Source: Streptomyces sp. NRRL F-5122
GTDB taxonomy: Bacteria; Actinomycetota; Actinomycetes; Streptomycetales; Streptomycetaceae
Length of the DNA stretch: 64,000 nt
Reading direction: 5' to 3'
Assembly (NCBI RefSeq): GCF_001507435.1
Contig: NZ_LMWH01000161.1
Location: 1-64,000, forward strand
Shown here: positions 44,618 through 53,862 of the stretch, in pieces
How the letters are laid out: each line of letters starts with the position of its first letter
Numbering within the stretch: the first letter of the stretch is position 1
Notes under the pieces: model-generated
Told to the model about the DNA's origin: nothing
Database searches by the model: none
What the model saw: only the letters and a program-made list of their open reading frames with translations
Program-made: the position numbers and the translations under genes

Positions 44618-45373
44618 ATGGATCTTGGACTGAAGGACCGTGTGTACGTCGTCACCGGCGCCACTCGCGGGCTGGGCAACGCTGCCGCGCGGGAACTCGT
44701 CGCCGACGGGGCGAAGGTGGTCGTCACCGGCCGCGACGAGAAGCGGACCGCCGATGCCGCCGCCGAACTGGGTGCCAACGCCGTGGGCGTGGCCGTCGAC
44801 AACTCCGACCCCGGGGCGCCTGCCCGGCTGATCGCCACGGCACGTGAGCACTTCGGCGGTTTCGACGGCGTCCTGATCAGCGTCGGCGGCCCGCCGCCGG
44901 GCCGGCTCGCCGACAACACGGACGAGCAGTGGACGGCCGCCTTCCAGTCCGTCTTCCTCGGTGCGGTACGGCTGGCCCGCGCCGCCGCCGCGGAACTGCC
45001 CGAGGGCGGTGTCATCGGCTTCGTCCTGTCCGGCTCCGTGTACGAGCCCATCCAGGGCCTGACCATCTCCAACGGTCTGCGGCCCGGACTCGCGGGCTTC
45101 GCCAAGTCCCTCGCGAACGAGCTGGGCCCGCGCGGCATTCGCACCGTCGGGCTCCTCCCGGCCCGAATCGACACGGACCGGGTGCGCGAGCTGGACGCCC
45201 TGGCCGCCGATCCGGACGCGGCCCGGACGGCCAACGAGGCCTCCATCCCGCTGCGCCGCTACGGCACCCCGGAGGAGTTCGGCCGCACGGCCGCGTTCCT
45301 GCTCTCACCGGCGGCGTCGTATCTGACCGGGATCATGGTTCCGGTGGACGGCGGGGCCCTGCACGGGTTCTGA
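44618..45373 (+). CDS. Atypical short-chain dehydrogenase lacking the Tyr-Lys pair
   Basis: The 251-residue SDR has an intact cofactor motif TGATRGLG (13-20) and the C-terminal VPVDGGALHG. However the YxxxK active site is replaced: aligning GLAGFAKSLANELG with normal family members puts Ser151 and Arg155 where Tyr and Lys belong (ISNGLRPG). NAG is ISVGG. It may bind NAD(P) without classical reductase chemistry. CAGGAT seven bases before the ATG hints at a leaderless start. Confidence 0.88.
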   Translation: MDLGLKDRVYVVTGATRGLGNAAARELVADGAKVVVTGRDEKRTADAAAELGANAVGVAVDNSDPGAPARLIATAREHFGGFDGVLISVGGPPPGRLADNTDEQWTAAFQSVFLGAVRLARAAAAELPEGGVIGFVLSGSVYEPIQGLTISNGLRPGLAGFAKSLANELGPRGIRTVGLLPARIDTDRVRELDALAADPDAARTANEASIPLRRYGTPEEFGRTAAFLLSPAASYLTGIMVPVDGGALHGF

Positions 45374-45411
45374 GCCCTGTGCACGGTCCCTGGGCCCGTC
45401 CGCTCACGGCA

Positions 45412-45990
45412 TCAGCTCACGCGCCCCGCACGGTACTTGGCTCCACGCAGCCGTACCTCGGTGGGCAGTGCGGCAAGTCCTGCCGACTCGCGGGCATGGG
45501 CCAGGGACCCGGTGGTGAGCCGGTGCAGCGCGTCCGCGGGATCCACGTACGGTTCGAGCAGGAGCCGTACCCGTGCCTGAGGCGCGCTGCGTCGCCCGGT
45601 CAGCAGCACCCGTGCCTCCTGGACGCCGTCCAGCCGCCCCGCGTCCTCGGCGAGGACGCCCTCCATCGCCCGCCCGCGCAACAGGGCGCCCGCACCGTCC
45701 CCGGTGTCGACGAGGACCTCGCTGAGCCGGCGTCGTCTGAGCACTGCCGACAGCCACCACACGGCGAGCAGCACAAGGACGGTGAGGGCGCCGATGACGG
45801 TCGGCCACCACCAGCCCTCCTGACGCCACCGGGTCCGTTCGGCATCGCTGAGCAGGACGTCGTGCGGCCCCTGGTGGACCCACCACGACGGCGGAGCCGT
45901 CCCGAGGCCGACGGCGAGGACGGAACCGCCGAGGACGACGAGGCCGAGTCCGGCCAGCCCGATCAGTACACGGTTGACGATCCGCAGCAC
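45412..45990 (-). CDS. amaP: Alkaline-shock membrane anchor protein AmaP
   Basis: The 192-residue protein has two N-terminal membrane helices (about 8-30 and 62-85) and a soluble C-terminal domain (LLTGRRSAPQARVRLLLEPYVDPADAL) characteristic of AmaP, which tethers Asp23 at the membrane in Firmicutes. It is the last gene of a five-gene minus-strand operon with Asp23-like proteins; the upstream gene ends 6 bp away. It is convergent with the atypical SDR. Confidence 0.85.
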   Translation of the reverse strand: MLRIVNRVLIGLAGLGLVVLGGSVLAVGLGTAPPSWWVHQGPHDVLLSDAERTRWRQEGWWWPTVIGALTVLVLLAVWWLSAVLRRRRLSEVLVDTGDGAGALLRGRAMEGVLAEDAGRLDGVQEARVLLTGRRSAPQARVRLLLEPYVDPADALHRLTTGSLAHARESAGLAALPTEVRLRGAKYRAGRVS

Positions 45991-45996
45991 CGCGCC

Positions 45997-46662
45997 TCAC
46001 CCCTTCCGTCCGGTCCGCCGCACATGCACCGACAGACCGGGCCGGCGGTCGAGCCCGAGGCCCCGCACGGCGTCGGCGAGGGCGGCGTCCAGGTCGGCCC
46101 GCACCTCGTCGAGCTCCCGGAAGTGCGAGACCGCCCGCACGTCCGCCCTCCCGCGTCCCACACGGACGCGCACCGACTGCACACCGGGCACCTCCATGGC
46201 ACGGTCGCGCAGCACCGTCGCGGCGGCGGCGCGGTGCAGCCCGGCCTGCACGTCGGCGTGGGGCGGACGCATCGTCAGCACGCCGCGCAGACCGGGCGTC
46301 ACGGCGAGTGCCAGCAGCCACAGGCCGAGGACCACGGCCACGGCGGCGCAGGCCAGCACCCAGATGTCGTCGAGGGGCCGTCCGGCGAGCTCCCGTACGA
46401 GGACCTTGCGCGCGTGCAGGGCGGACCTGTCGGCCCTCACTGCCGTGATGTCGTACAGCAGCAGGACCGCGCCGGTCAGTACGACCAGCGCCACGACGCC
46501 CGCCGGGAAACGGCGCGAGGACCAGAAGCGGCCGCCGCTTCCATGCGCACCGTCCACGGGCTCGTACGCCGCGGCGGACGCGGACTGGCCCAGCCCGCCG
46601 TCCGCGGCCTTCTCGATGACCGGGAGTCCCTGCGTACTCTCGCGGCCCTGTGCCTCGCTCAT
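45997..46662 (-). CDS. DUF6286-type membrane protein of the Asp23/AmaP operon
   Basis: The 221-residue protein has an acidic/polar N-terminus, two membrane helices (about 55-75 and 105-125) and a C-terminal domain with VRVRVGRGRADVRAVSHF, similar in pattern to the AmaP soluble part. ATG 46662 has GGGAGG upstream and overlaps the previous stop by 4 bp. This architecture recurs, as I recall, in Streptomyces Asp23 operons under the DUF6286 label. Confidence 0.78.
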   Translation of the reverse strand: MSEAQGRESTQGLPVIEKAADGGLGQSASAAAYEPVDGAHGSGGRFWSSRRFPAGVVALVVLTGAVLLLYDITAVRADRSALHARKVLVRELAGRPLDDIWVLACAAVAVVLGLWLLALAVTPGLRGVLTMRPPHADVQAGLHRAAAATVLRDRAMEVPGVQSVRVRVGRGRADVRAVSHFRELDEVRADLDAALADAVRGLGLDRRPGLSVHVRRTGRKG

Positions 46663-47078
46663 TGCGTCCTCCCCTGTGCCGGGCCCGGATGCAGCCGCTC
46701 CACCTGGACGGCGACCTCGTGCACCTCCATCCCCGCCAAGGCGCCTACCCGCTCGACGACCCGGCGACGCACCGCACCGCACCGGCCGCCGATGTCGCAG
46801 GGGTAGCCCAGTTCGAGGCTGATGCCGACGCGCGCCGTACCGATCGGGCTCGCCCCTCCCCCGGCGGTGTCGGTGGCGTGGTGCAGTACGACGACCGTCG
46901 CGTGCGGCGGTGCGGCCTCCGGCGGCAGCGTGCCGAGCGCCTCCTGCGCCGCCTGTGCGGCGATCTTCGCGACGACCAGGTCGCCGATCACGGTGGCGCC
47001 GCGCTCGGCCGGAGCCACCGCTCTTGCCGCCCTCCGGCTCCCGCCGCTCCGCTCACCCTCCACGGTCCGGTCGCTCAC
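46659..47078 (-). CDS. Asp23/Gls24-like protein (short form)
   Basis: The 139-residue soluble protein has an Asp23-type pattern: ATVIGDLVVAKIAAQAAQEALGT near the start, a VGISLELGYPCDIGG middle and a VVERVGALAGMEVHEVAVQVERL end. It is more diverged than the first operon gene and holds two cysteines in the DIGGRC region. GTG 47078 start. Coupled to the DUF6286 gene by a 4-bp overlap. Confidence 0.78.
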   Translation of the reverse strand: MSDRTVEGERSGGSRRAARAVAPAERGATVIGDLVVAKIAAQAAQEALGTLPPEAAPPHATVVVLHHATDTAGGGASPIGTARVGISLELGYPCDIGGRCGAVRRRVVERVGALAGMEVHEVAVQVERLHPGPAQGRTQ

Positions 47079-47081
47079 GCG

Positions 47082-47267
47082 TCACCGCTCCCGGTCATCG
47101 CGGGTGCGGAAGAAGTCGTCGACGTCCAGATCCCCTTCCAGGAAGCGGCCGACGACAAAGCCGACGGCACCGAGGGCCGCCACGAGCAGGAACGCGCCGA
47201 AGCCTCCGAAGTACCCGGCGAAGCCCAGCGCCATCCCGGCGATCATGCCGATCACGGCCAACCCCAT
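47082..47267 (-). CDS. Small DUF2273-like membrane protein
   Basis: A 61-residue protein made of two glycine-rich membrane helices (about 2-45) and an acidic tail (DLDVDDFF). Small DUF2273 proteins accompany Asp23 and AmaP in many Gram-positive operons. It sits between the two Asp23-like genes with short gaps. Confidence 0.8.
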   Translation of the reverse strand: MGLAVIGMIAGMALGFAGYFGGFGAFLLVAALGAVGFVVGRFLEGDLDVDDFFRTRDDRER

Positions 47268-47296
47268 GCTGCGCTCCTCAGCTCACGGCGACCCGG

Positions 47297-47776
47297 CTAC
47301 TGGAGCCGCGCCTTCAGCTCGTCGTCCCGTTCGTCGGGCAGCTTCACATCGCCGACCGCGATGTTGACCTCGACGACCTCCAGCCCGGTCATCCGCTCGA
47401 CCGCCACGATGACGTTCTCGCGCACGGCGCGCGCCACATCCGCGATGGACACCCCGTACTCGACGACGATCTCCAGGTCGAGCGCGGTCTGCACCTCGCC
47501 GACCTCGGCCTTCACTCCCCGGGTCGCCTTCGAGCCGCCGGGGACCCGGTCGCGGACGGCACCGAAGGTGCGGCTCAGGCCGCCGCCCAGGTCGTGCACG
47601 CCGGGCATGTCGCGCGCCGCGAGTGCGGCGATCTTCTCGACCACGCCATCGGCGATGGTCGTCCTTCCCCGCGTGGCGGGATCGCCGCCGCCCCACCGGG
47701 CGGGCTTGCGGGTCTGTATCGGCTCCGCACCCTCGGAGGCCGCCGCCGACCTGTTACGCTCGGTCATCTCGGTCAT
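47297..47776 (-). CDS. Asp23/Gls24 family envelope stress response protein
   Basis: The 159-residue protein is the clearest Asp23 member: RGRTTIADGVVEKIAALAARDMPGVHDLG, then LDLEIVVEYGVSIADVARAVRENVIVAVERMTGLEVVEVNIAVGDV. It begins the operon; ATG 47776 is preceded by AAGGGC, while a more upstream GTG (47815) is possible. Asp23 proteins form membrane-associated assemblies through AmaP and protect the envelope. Confidence 0.88.
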   Translation of the reverse strand: MTEMTERNRSAAASEGAEPIQTRKPARWGGGDPATRGRTTIADGVVEKIAALAARDMPGVHDLGGGLSRTFGAVRDRVPGGSKATRGVKAEVGEVQTALDLEIVVEYGVSIADVARAVRENVIVAVERMTGLEVVEVNIAVGDVKLPDERDDELKARLQ

Positions 47777-47861
47777 CGCCGCATGTGCCCTTTCGGTCGC
47801 CCTCCCCTCACCCACCGTAAGGGCGCGGACACGGCTGCGCCCGTGGACGGGACGGGTTGGA

Positions 47862-48167
47862 TCAATGCGGCGGACGCACGGACGTGACGACGGGGAGCCC
47901 CGGCGCGGCCGCCGTGCGACGGGCCCGGATCACGCTCATGGCTCCGGCGGCGTACGAATGCACGCTGCCGCCGGGCCGTTGCGGACCGTTATGGAGTGCG
48001 CGGTCGTGGCACCCCACCGCGCGGGACGCCGAACCGGTCACCCGGCAGCCGCCCGCCTCCGCCCAATTGCGGAGCCACGGCTGGAACCCGATCCGCTCCT
48101 CGCAGACGACGAGTCGGGCGTGGTCCGGTCCGCGCAAGGAGCGGGCACCCAGGGGTGTGCCGGGCAC
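47862..48167 (-). CDS. Possible small gene or remnant of unknown function
   Basis: A 101-codon frame in an otherwise empty 514-bp gap. By eye about 85% of codons end in G or C, close to but below real genes here, and the middle (VVCEERIGFQPWLRNWAEAGGCRV) looks protein-like. There is no ribosome site I trust and no recognised family. The remaining gap (47777-47861, 48168-48290) shows nothing else. Confidence 0.25.
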   Translation of the reverse strand: MPGTPLGARSLRGPDHARLVVCEERIGFQPWLRNWAEAGGCRVTGSASRAVGCHDRALHNGPQRPGGSVHSYAAGAMSVIRARRTAAAPGLPVVTSVRPPH

Positions 48168-48290
48168 GCCAGGAGCAGCGGGGCGGCACGTCCCTGCCCC
48201 GCCGCGCTGTCCGGGTGCGGCCGTCCGTCGGTCGCCGTCCCCGTGACGGCCGCCGAGCGCCGATCCGGGTCCCGACGGCCCGGACGTCCG

Positions 48291-49082
48291 CTACTCGCCC
48301 ACTCCGGCCAAGTCCCGGATCCGGCGGGCCTGGGCGGCCCGCTCCGCGGCACGCTGCTCGTCGTACGTCCGCCCCGACGCCCCGACCAGCAGTGCCTTGG
48401 TCTCGATCACGGCGTCCCGGGGGGCGGCCAGCAACGCGGACGCCAGGTCCCGCACCGTGTCGTCGAGTTGCTCGCGCGGCACGGAGATGTTCGCGAGCCC
48501 GGTGCTCACGGCCTCCTCGGCCGCCACGAACCGGCCCGTCGCACAGATCTCCAGTGCGCGGGCACAGCCGACGAGGCCCACCAGCGGATGCGTGCCGGCC
48601 AGGTCCGGTACCAGGCCGAGGCTCGTCTCACGCATGGCGAACTGCACGTCGTCCGCGACGACGCGCAGATCACAGGCGAGGGCGAGCTGGAACCCGGCTC
48701 CGATCGCATGCCCTTGGACGGCGGCGATGGACACGATGTCGTTGCGCCGCCACCAGGTGAACGCCTCCTGGAATCCGGCGATGGCGGCATCCAGCTTCGC
48801 ATCGCTGCCACGCGCGAGGTCGGTGAAGGACGGTTCGCCTTCGATGCCCTCGGGCGTGAACATCTGTCGGTCGAGCCCCGCCGAGAACGACTTGCCCTCG
48901 GCACGCAGCACGACCACACGGACCGAACCGGGCAGCGCGCTCCCGGCCTCCGCCAACGCCCGCCACAGAGCGGGGCTCTGGGCGTTGAGCTTGGCCGGGT
49001 TGGTCAGCGTCACCGTGGCGATCGTCTCGTCTACGGTGAGCCGTACGCCGTCCTTGTCGAGTACCGGGTCGAGCGAAGCCAT
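48291..49082 (-). CDS. Enoyl-CoA hydratase/isomerase family protein
   Basis: The 263-residue crotonase-fold protein has the oxyanion-hole segments SFSAGLDRQMF and GHAIGAGFQLALACDLRV, followed by FAMRETSLGLVPDLAGTHPL. The usual catalytic Glu positions fall near this last stretch (E and D present), so activity may be isomerase or hydrolase rather than hydratase. ATG 49082 is preceded by GGAGG. No beta-oxidation genes are adjacent. Confidence 0.9.
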   Translation of the reverse strand: MASLDPVLDKDGVRLTVDETIATVTLTNPAKLNAQSPALWRALAEAGSALPGSVRVVVLRAEGKSFSAGLDRQMFTPEGIEGEPSFTDLARGSDAKLDAAIAGFQEAFTWWRRNDIVSIAAVQGHAIGAGFQLALACDLRVVADDVQFAMRETSLGLVPDLAGTHPLVGLVGCARALEICATGRFVAAEEAVSTGLANISVPREQLDDTVRDLASALLAAPRDAVIETKALLVGASGRTYDEQRAAERAAQARRIRDLAGVGE

Positions 49083-49213
49083 GGGGCGCCTCCGATAGGT
49101 GCGGTCAGAAAAGGACACCGTGCGACGGCATCCGTAAGTGACTGCACAGTAACCACCCAGCCGGTCAACCGACCGACCGGGTGGCCACATCGAATCCGAG
49201 GGGCCGCCCGGCG

Positions 49214-49435
49214 TCAGGCCGACGTGGCCTTCTTGCCCCGCGTCGCCCCGCCACGCCCTCGAAGCGTGACGCCCGACTCGCTGAGCATCCGGTGGACGAA
49301 GCCATACGAGCGGCCGGTCTCCTCGGCCAGCGCCCGGATGCTCGCACCGGAGTCGTACTTCTTCTTCAGGTCTGCCGCGAGCTTGTCGCGCGCGGCGCCG
49401 GTCACCCGGCTGCCCTTCTTCAGAGTCTCGGCCAC
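49214..49435 (-). CDS. gbn: Nucleoid-associated GATC-binding protein Gbn
   Basis: The 73-residue basic protein has an N-terminal helix (ARDKLAADLKKKYDSG), a helix-turn-helix (ASIRALAEETGRSYGFVHRMLSESG) and a Lys/Arg-rich tail (LRGRGGATRGKKATSA). Size, sequence type and neighbourhood fit SCO1839 of S. coelicolor, described as Gbn, a nucleoid protein binding GATC sites. GTG 49435 has GAGGAGG upstream. The region just beyond carries six GATC sites within 68 bp. Confidence 0.85.
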   Translation of the reverse strand: MAETLKKGSRVTGAARDKLAADLKKKYDSGASIRALAEETGRSYGFVHRMLSESGVTLRGRGGATRGKKATSA

Positions 49436-49638
49436 CCGTGCCTCCTCATGGGAAGTGCGCTCTGGTCTCCTCATGATCACCCCTCGGAGGCGCGATGGCC
49501 ACCCATTCGGCAAGGTCCGTGCGACACGGTTCTGACGACGGGAGCACATCCCCACGAGTGGAATTCCGGATTCCGCCCTGCGCCGCCCGTACGGCCGAAC
49601 GGGTTCTTCCGGGAAGGGCCAGGTCAGCGACGCACAAC

Positions 49639-49669
49639 GGCCGAGCCCTTGAGGCGAAAGGGCTCGGCC
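49639..49669 (-). terminator. Hairpin downstream of the ABC-F gene
   Basis: Perfect 12-bp arms 49639-49650 and 49658-49669 with a 7-nt loop. It lies about 140 bp past the ABC-F stop and 200 bp upstream of gbn, and should end the ABC-F transcript. Confidence 0.75.
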
Positions 49670-49704
49670 GGGAAATCGGTGTATGACACACCCCGGTACG
49701 AGGA

Positions 49705-49772
49705 GATCTCACACAGATGATGGATCACGGATCGGCCGAATGATCCATACGCAGTGGATCAGTCATTCGATC
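49705..49772. promoter_or_regulatory. Cluster of six GATC sites upstream of gbn
   Basis: GATC occurs at 49705, 49723, 49730, 49742, 49757 and 49769, with spacings of 7-18 bp, in a locally AT-richer stretch. At the GC content of this genome fewer than one is expected in 68 bp. Because Gbn recognises GATC, this may be a Gbn docking or autoregulation region. Confidence 0.6.
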
Positions 49773-49805
49773 AACCGGCGCTGACGGCTCAGCGCGCGGG
49801 AGTGC

Positions 49806-51404
<1,599 letters not shown>

Positions 51405-51428
51405 GGACAGACTCCAGGGCGGAGGAAG

Positions 51429-51462
51429 GGCGGGATGGACGGCTGAGGGCGTTCCCGCCGTC
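51429..51462 (-). promoter_or_regulatory. Mutually exclusive hairpins between uORF and ABC-F start
   Basis: In the minus-strand transcript, 51457-51462 can pair with 51438-51443, while 51453-51459 can pair with 51429-51435. The two stems share 51457-51459, so only one can form at a time. A ribosome stalled on the uORF would cover the common arm. Confidence 0.5.
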
Positions 51463-51485
51463 TAATGCGCGAGGAGAATGGCCAT
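51462..51485 (-). CDS. Seven-codon upstream ORF MAILLAH
   Basis: ATG at 51485 opens MAILLAH and stops with TAG at 51462, 57 bp before the ABC-F start codon. TAGACT (51492-51497, minus strand) lies exactly six bases upstream of the ATG, so the transcript probably begins at this ATG (leaderless). Short leader peptides ahead of ABC-F and other translation-protection genes control expression through ribosome stalling in several bacteria; for this one it is inferred. Confidence 0.55.
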   Translation of the reverse strand: MAILLAH

Positions 51486-51497
51486 GGAGCCAGTCTA

Positions 51498-51831
51498 ACG
51501 GGGTCGTGCAAGCGCTTTTTCGATGTGCGGACGTTCGGCACTGTGATGCTCGTTGCCCTCACCGGTCGCCCGGCCGTGCGGTCCGGCGCAGCGCAGTGGT
51601 GGCAACGGTTCGCCGCCCGGCTGTCCCTCGTTCGTGGAACGCCCGGGCGCGGCGGCCCGGGTCGGTACGAGGATGTCTCTCGCGGACGGCGCACGACGTG
51701 TCCGGGGCCGCGCCCCATGACCCCGTGGTGCCTCGTTCCGTCCGCTCGGTGCCGGGACCGTTGTCCGTGGCGGGTGCGAGACTGCACGGCGGGCCGAGGT
51801 TCCGGCCGGGACACCGGAGGGAGTGATCGGA
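51498..51831. other. Intergenic region without recognised gene
   Basis: About 330 bp between the divergent ABC-F and VOC genes. It contains GC-rich sequence without a convincing frame. The right end has GGAGGG, the ribosome site for the VOC gene. Confidence 0.5.
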
Positions 51832-52245
51832 ATGGCGGGCATGGACGGCAGGCGTCCGAGCATCTACCCGACGCTGCTGTACGCGGACGCCAAGGCGGCG
51901 ATCAGGCAGCTGACGGAGGCGTTCGGCTTCACGGAGCTGTCGGTGTACGAGGGGGAGGACGGCTCGGTGCTGCACGCCGAGCTCGTCCAGGGCAACGGCG
52001 CGGTGATGCTCGGCTCCAAGGGCCGGGGAGGACTCTTCGACGAGGCGATGAAGGGCGCGGGCCCCTGCGGGGTGTACATAGTCGTGGACGATGTCGACGC
52101 ACACCACCAGCGGGCCGTGGAGCACGGTGCGGACATCCTGATGCCGCCGACGGACCAGGACTACGGCTCTCGGGACTACATGGCCCGGGACGCCGAGGGC
52201 AACATCTGGAGCTTCGGCACGTACGCCCCCGAGACAGCGGGCTGA
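51832..52245 (+). CDS. VOC (glyoxalase/bleomycin resistance-like) family protein
   Basis: The 137-residue single-module protein shows the PhnB-like VOC pattern: PSIYPTLLYADAKAAIRQLTEAFGFTEL at the N-terminus, VLHAEL with a possible metal His, and DYMARDAEGNIWSFGTY at the end with the metal Glu region. ATG 51832 is chosen for its distance from GGAGGG; GTG 51823 and ATG 51841 are alternatives. Function unknown. Confidence 0.88.
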   Translation: MAGMDGRRPSIYPTLLYADAKAAIRQLTEAFGFTELSVYEGEDGSVLHAELVQGNGAVMLGSKGRGGLFDEAMKGAGPCGVYIVVDDVDAHHQRAVEHGADILMPPTDQDYGSRDYMARDAEGNIWSFGTYAPETAG

Positions 52246-52252
52246 CCGGCGG

Positions 52253-53662
52253 TCAGCTGCCTCCCGTGTGGACCTGGAACGCGGCGCGGCGCACGGCCTT
52301 GGCCAGCGCCGGGTCCGGGTGGGCGGCGGCGAGCGCGACCAGCACCTGCACCGTGCGGGGATGCCCGACCGCGCGCACCTCGTCGAGGAGCGCCGGGATG
52401 GTGGGCTGCACGGCGGACTCCAAATGGCGCACGAGCAGCGGGGCTTCGCCGTGGTCGGCGACGGCCGCGGCGGTGTCGACCCACAGCCAGGTGGCCTCTT
52501 CGCGGGTGAGCACCTCGTGGGCGTCGTCCGGATCGGTGCCGTCGTGCTCGGCGAGCCAGAGCAGCGCATAGGGGCGCAGCGGGGTCTCGTCCGCCGCGGC
52601 CCGCACCTCGGCCTCGGCGGCGGCGCCGACCACGCGCAGCGCCTCGAAGGCCAGGCCGCGCAGGAGGGCGTCCTCACCGCCGGCGGCCGCGAGCAGTTCG
52701 GTGACGGCGCTGCCCACGGTGCGGGCCGCTAGCCAGGCGCGGTACTCCGCGCGCGCCGCGTTCGGGCGGAGCTGGGCGCAGCCGCGGAGCATGTCCTCGG
52801 CGTTCTGCTCGATGTTCCCGGCGGGGCTCTGCGCGGCGACACAGATCTGCTCGAGCTTGACCCAGACCGCCCAGCTGCCGATCGGGGTGAGGGTGGCCTG
52901 CCCGTCGGCGCAGGTGAGGGCGCCGACATAGGCGAGCGCGTCCAGGGCCCAGTCGAGCAGGGGGGCGAGGTCGGCGTCCTCCGCGACGGCGTGGACGGGG
53001 GCCTCCACCGGGGCCGCCTGCGGTCCGTAGGGGACCTCGCAGCGCTCGGTACGCAGTTCGGTGACCCGTTGTCCGAGGAGGTCGAGAAGCTGCTCGACGG
53101 GGACGGGTCCCGCGGACAGCTGCAGGAAGGAGAGCACCTGCGGCATGGCCGAGACGACCTCGGCGACGGCCGCGTGCTCCCGGTCCGCGGGCTCGGGACA
53201 GGCGAGCGACCATGCGTCGAAGAGGGCGACCCAGCCGCGCAGCACGGCGGAGTCGTCGCGGTTCCAGGCACGCAGCCGCCAGCCGGGGCGGGCGCTGTCG
53301 CCGTGCACCTCGACGAGACCCGCCAGCCGCGCGGTGTCCCAGTCGGCACGGGCCTGAGCGACGGTCAGACCGAGGTCGGCGGCCGCCTGTTCGGCGGTTG
53401 CGTCCGCAAGCGTGCCCCTGCCCTGTGCGGTCGCGCCGTCGCGGCCCGGACGGAGCGCGGTGTCGGCCCAGCGGGCCACGCGGGCCGCGCCGGCCAGTCG
53501 GGCGCGGGCCATCCTCGCCAGTTCCGCGGGCGGAGGTGTGCCCTCGGGCGGCCTGGGCGCGGGGCGGCGCGAGTGGTGCTGGGTCACCGCCCGGGGAGCG
53601 GCGGCGAGCGGCCGCGGGCGGACGAGTCGGAGCCTGGAGTCGCGCGGGGTACGGGACGTCAC
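52253..53662 (-). CDS. Large Streptomyces protein of unknown function
   Basis: The 469-residue protein begins with an Arg/Pro-rich, likely disordered region (about 1-55). The rest is mostly helical and Ala/Leu-rich. The end (VQVLVALAAAHPDPALAKAVRRAAFQVHTG) and nearby repeats look like HEAT/armadillo-type helical repeats. Around residues 85-140 a possible winged-helix motif (TAEQAAADLGLTVAQARADWDTARLAGLVEV) is visible. It might be a DNA-binding protein with a helical scaffold; this is inference. Start GTG 53662. It is convergent with the VOC gene. Confidence 0.72.
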   Translation of the reverse strand: MTSRTPRDSRLRLVRPRPLAAAPRAVTQHHSRRPAPRPPEGTPPPAELARMARARLAGAARVARWADTALRPGRDGATAQGRGTLADATAEQAAADLGLTVAQARADWDTARLAGLVEVHGDSARPGWRLRAWNRDDSAVLRGWVALFDAWSLACPEPADREHAAVAEVVSAMPQVLSFLQLSAGPVPVEQLLDLLGQRVTELRTERCEVPYGPQAAPVEAPVHAVAEDADLAPLLDWALDALAYVGALTCADGQATLTPIGSWAVWVKLEQICVAAQSPAGNIEQNAEDMLRGCAQLRPNAARAEYRAWLAARTVGSAVTELLAAAGGEDALLRGLAFEALRVVGAAAEAEVRAAADETPLRPYALLWLAEHDGTDPDDAHEVLTREEATWLWVDTAAAVADHGEAPLLVRHLESAVQPTIPALLDEVRAVGHPRTVQVLVALAAAHPDPALAKAVRRAAFQVHTGGS

Positions 53663-53862
53663 GGGTGCAGTCTTCCGGTTGACGGTCCGAAAACCCAAAC
53701 GGAATGTCACGGCGGGCGACAGGCCCGGCCGACGAATGGGTCCCGGAAAGGGCGTGCGCATACGGAAAGGGCTTGTCAAAGGCGCTAACCGGAAGGGTCC
53801 GGGCGGGCGGGGCGCGGGGCCGTCCCGACGGTGCCGAGCCGGCCGCCCCGGATGCCGTCCCG

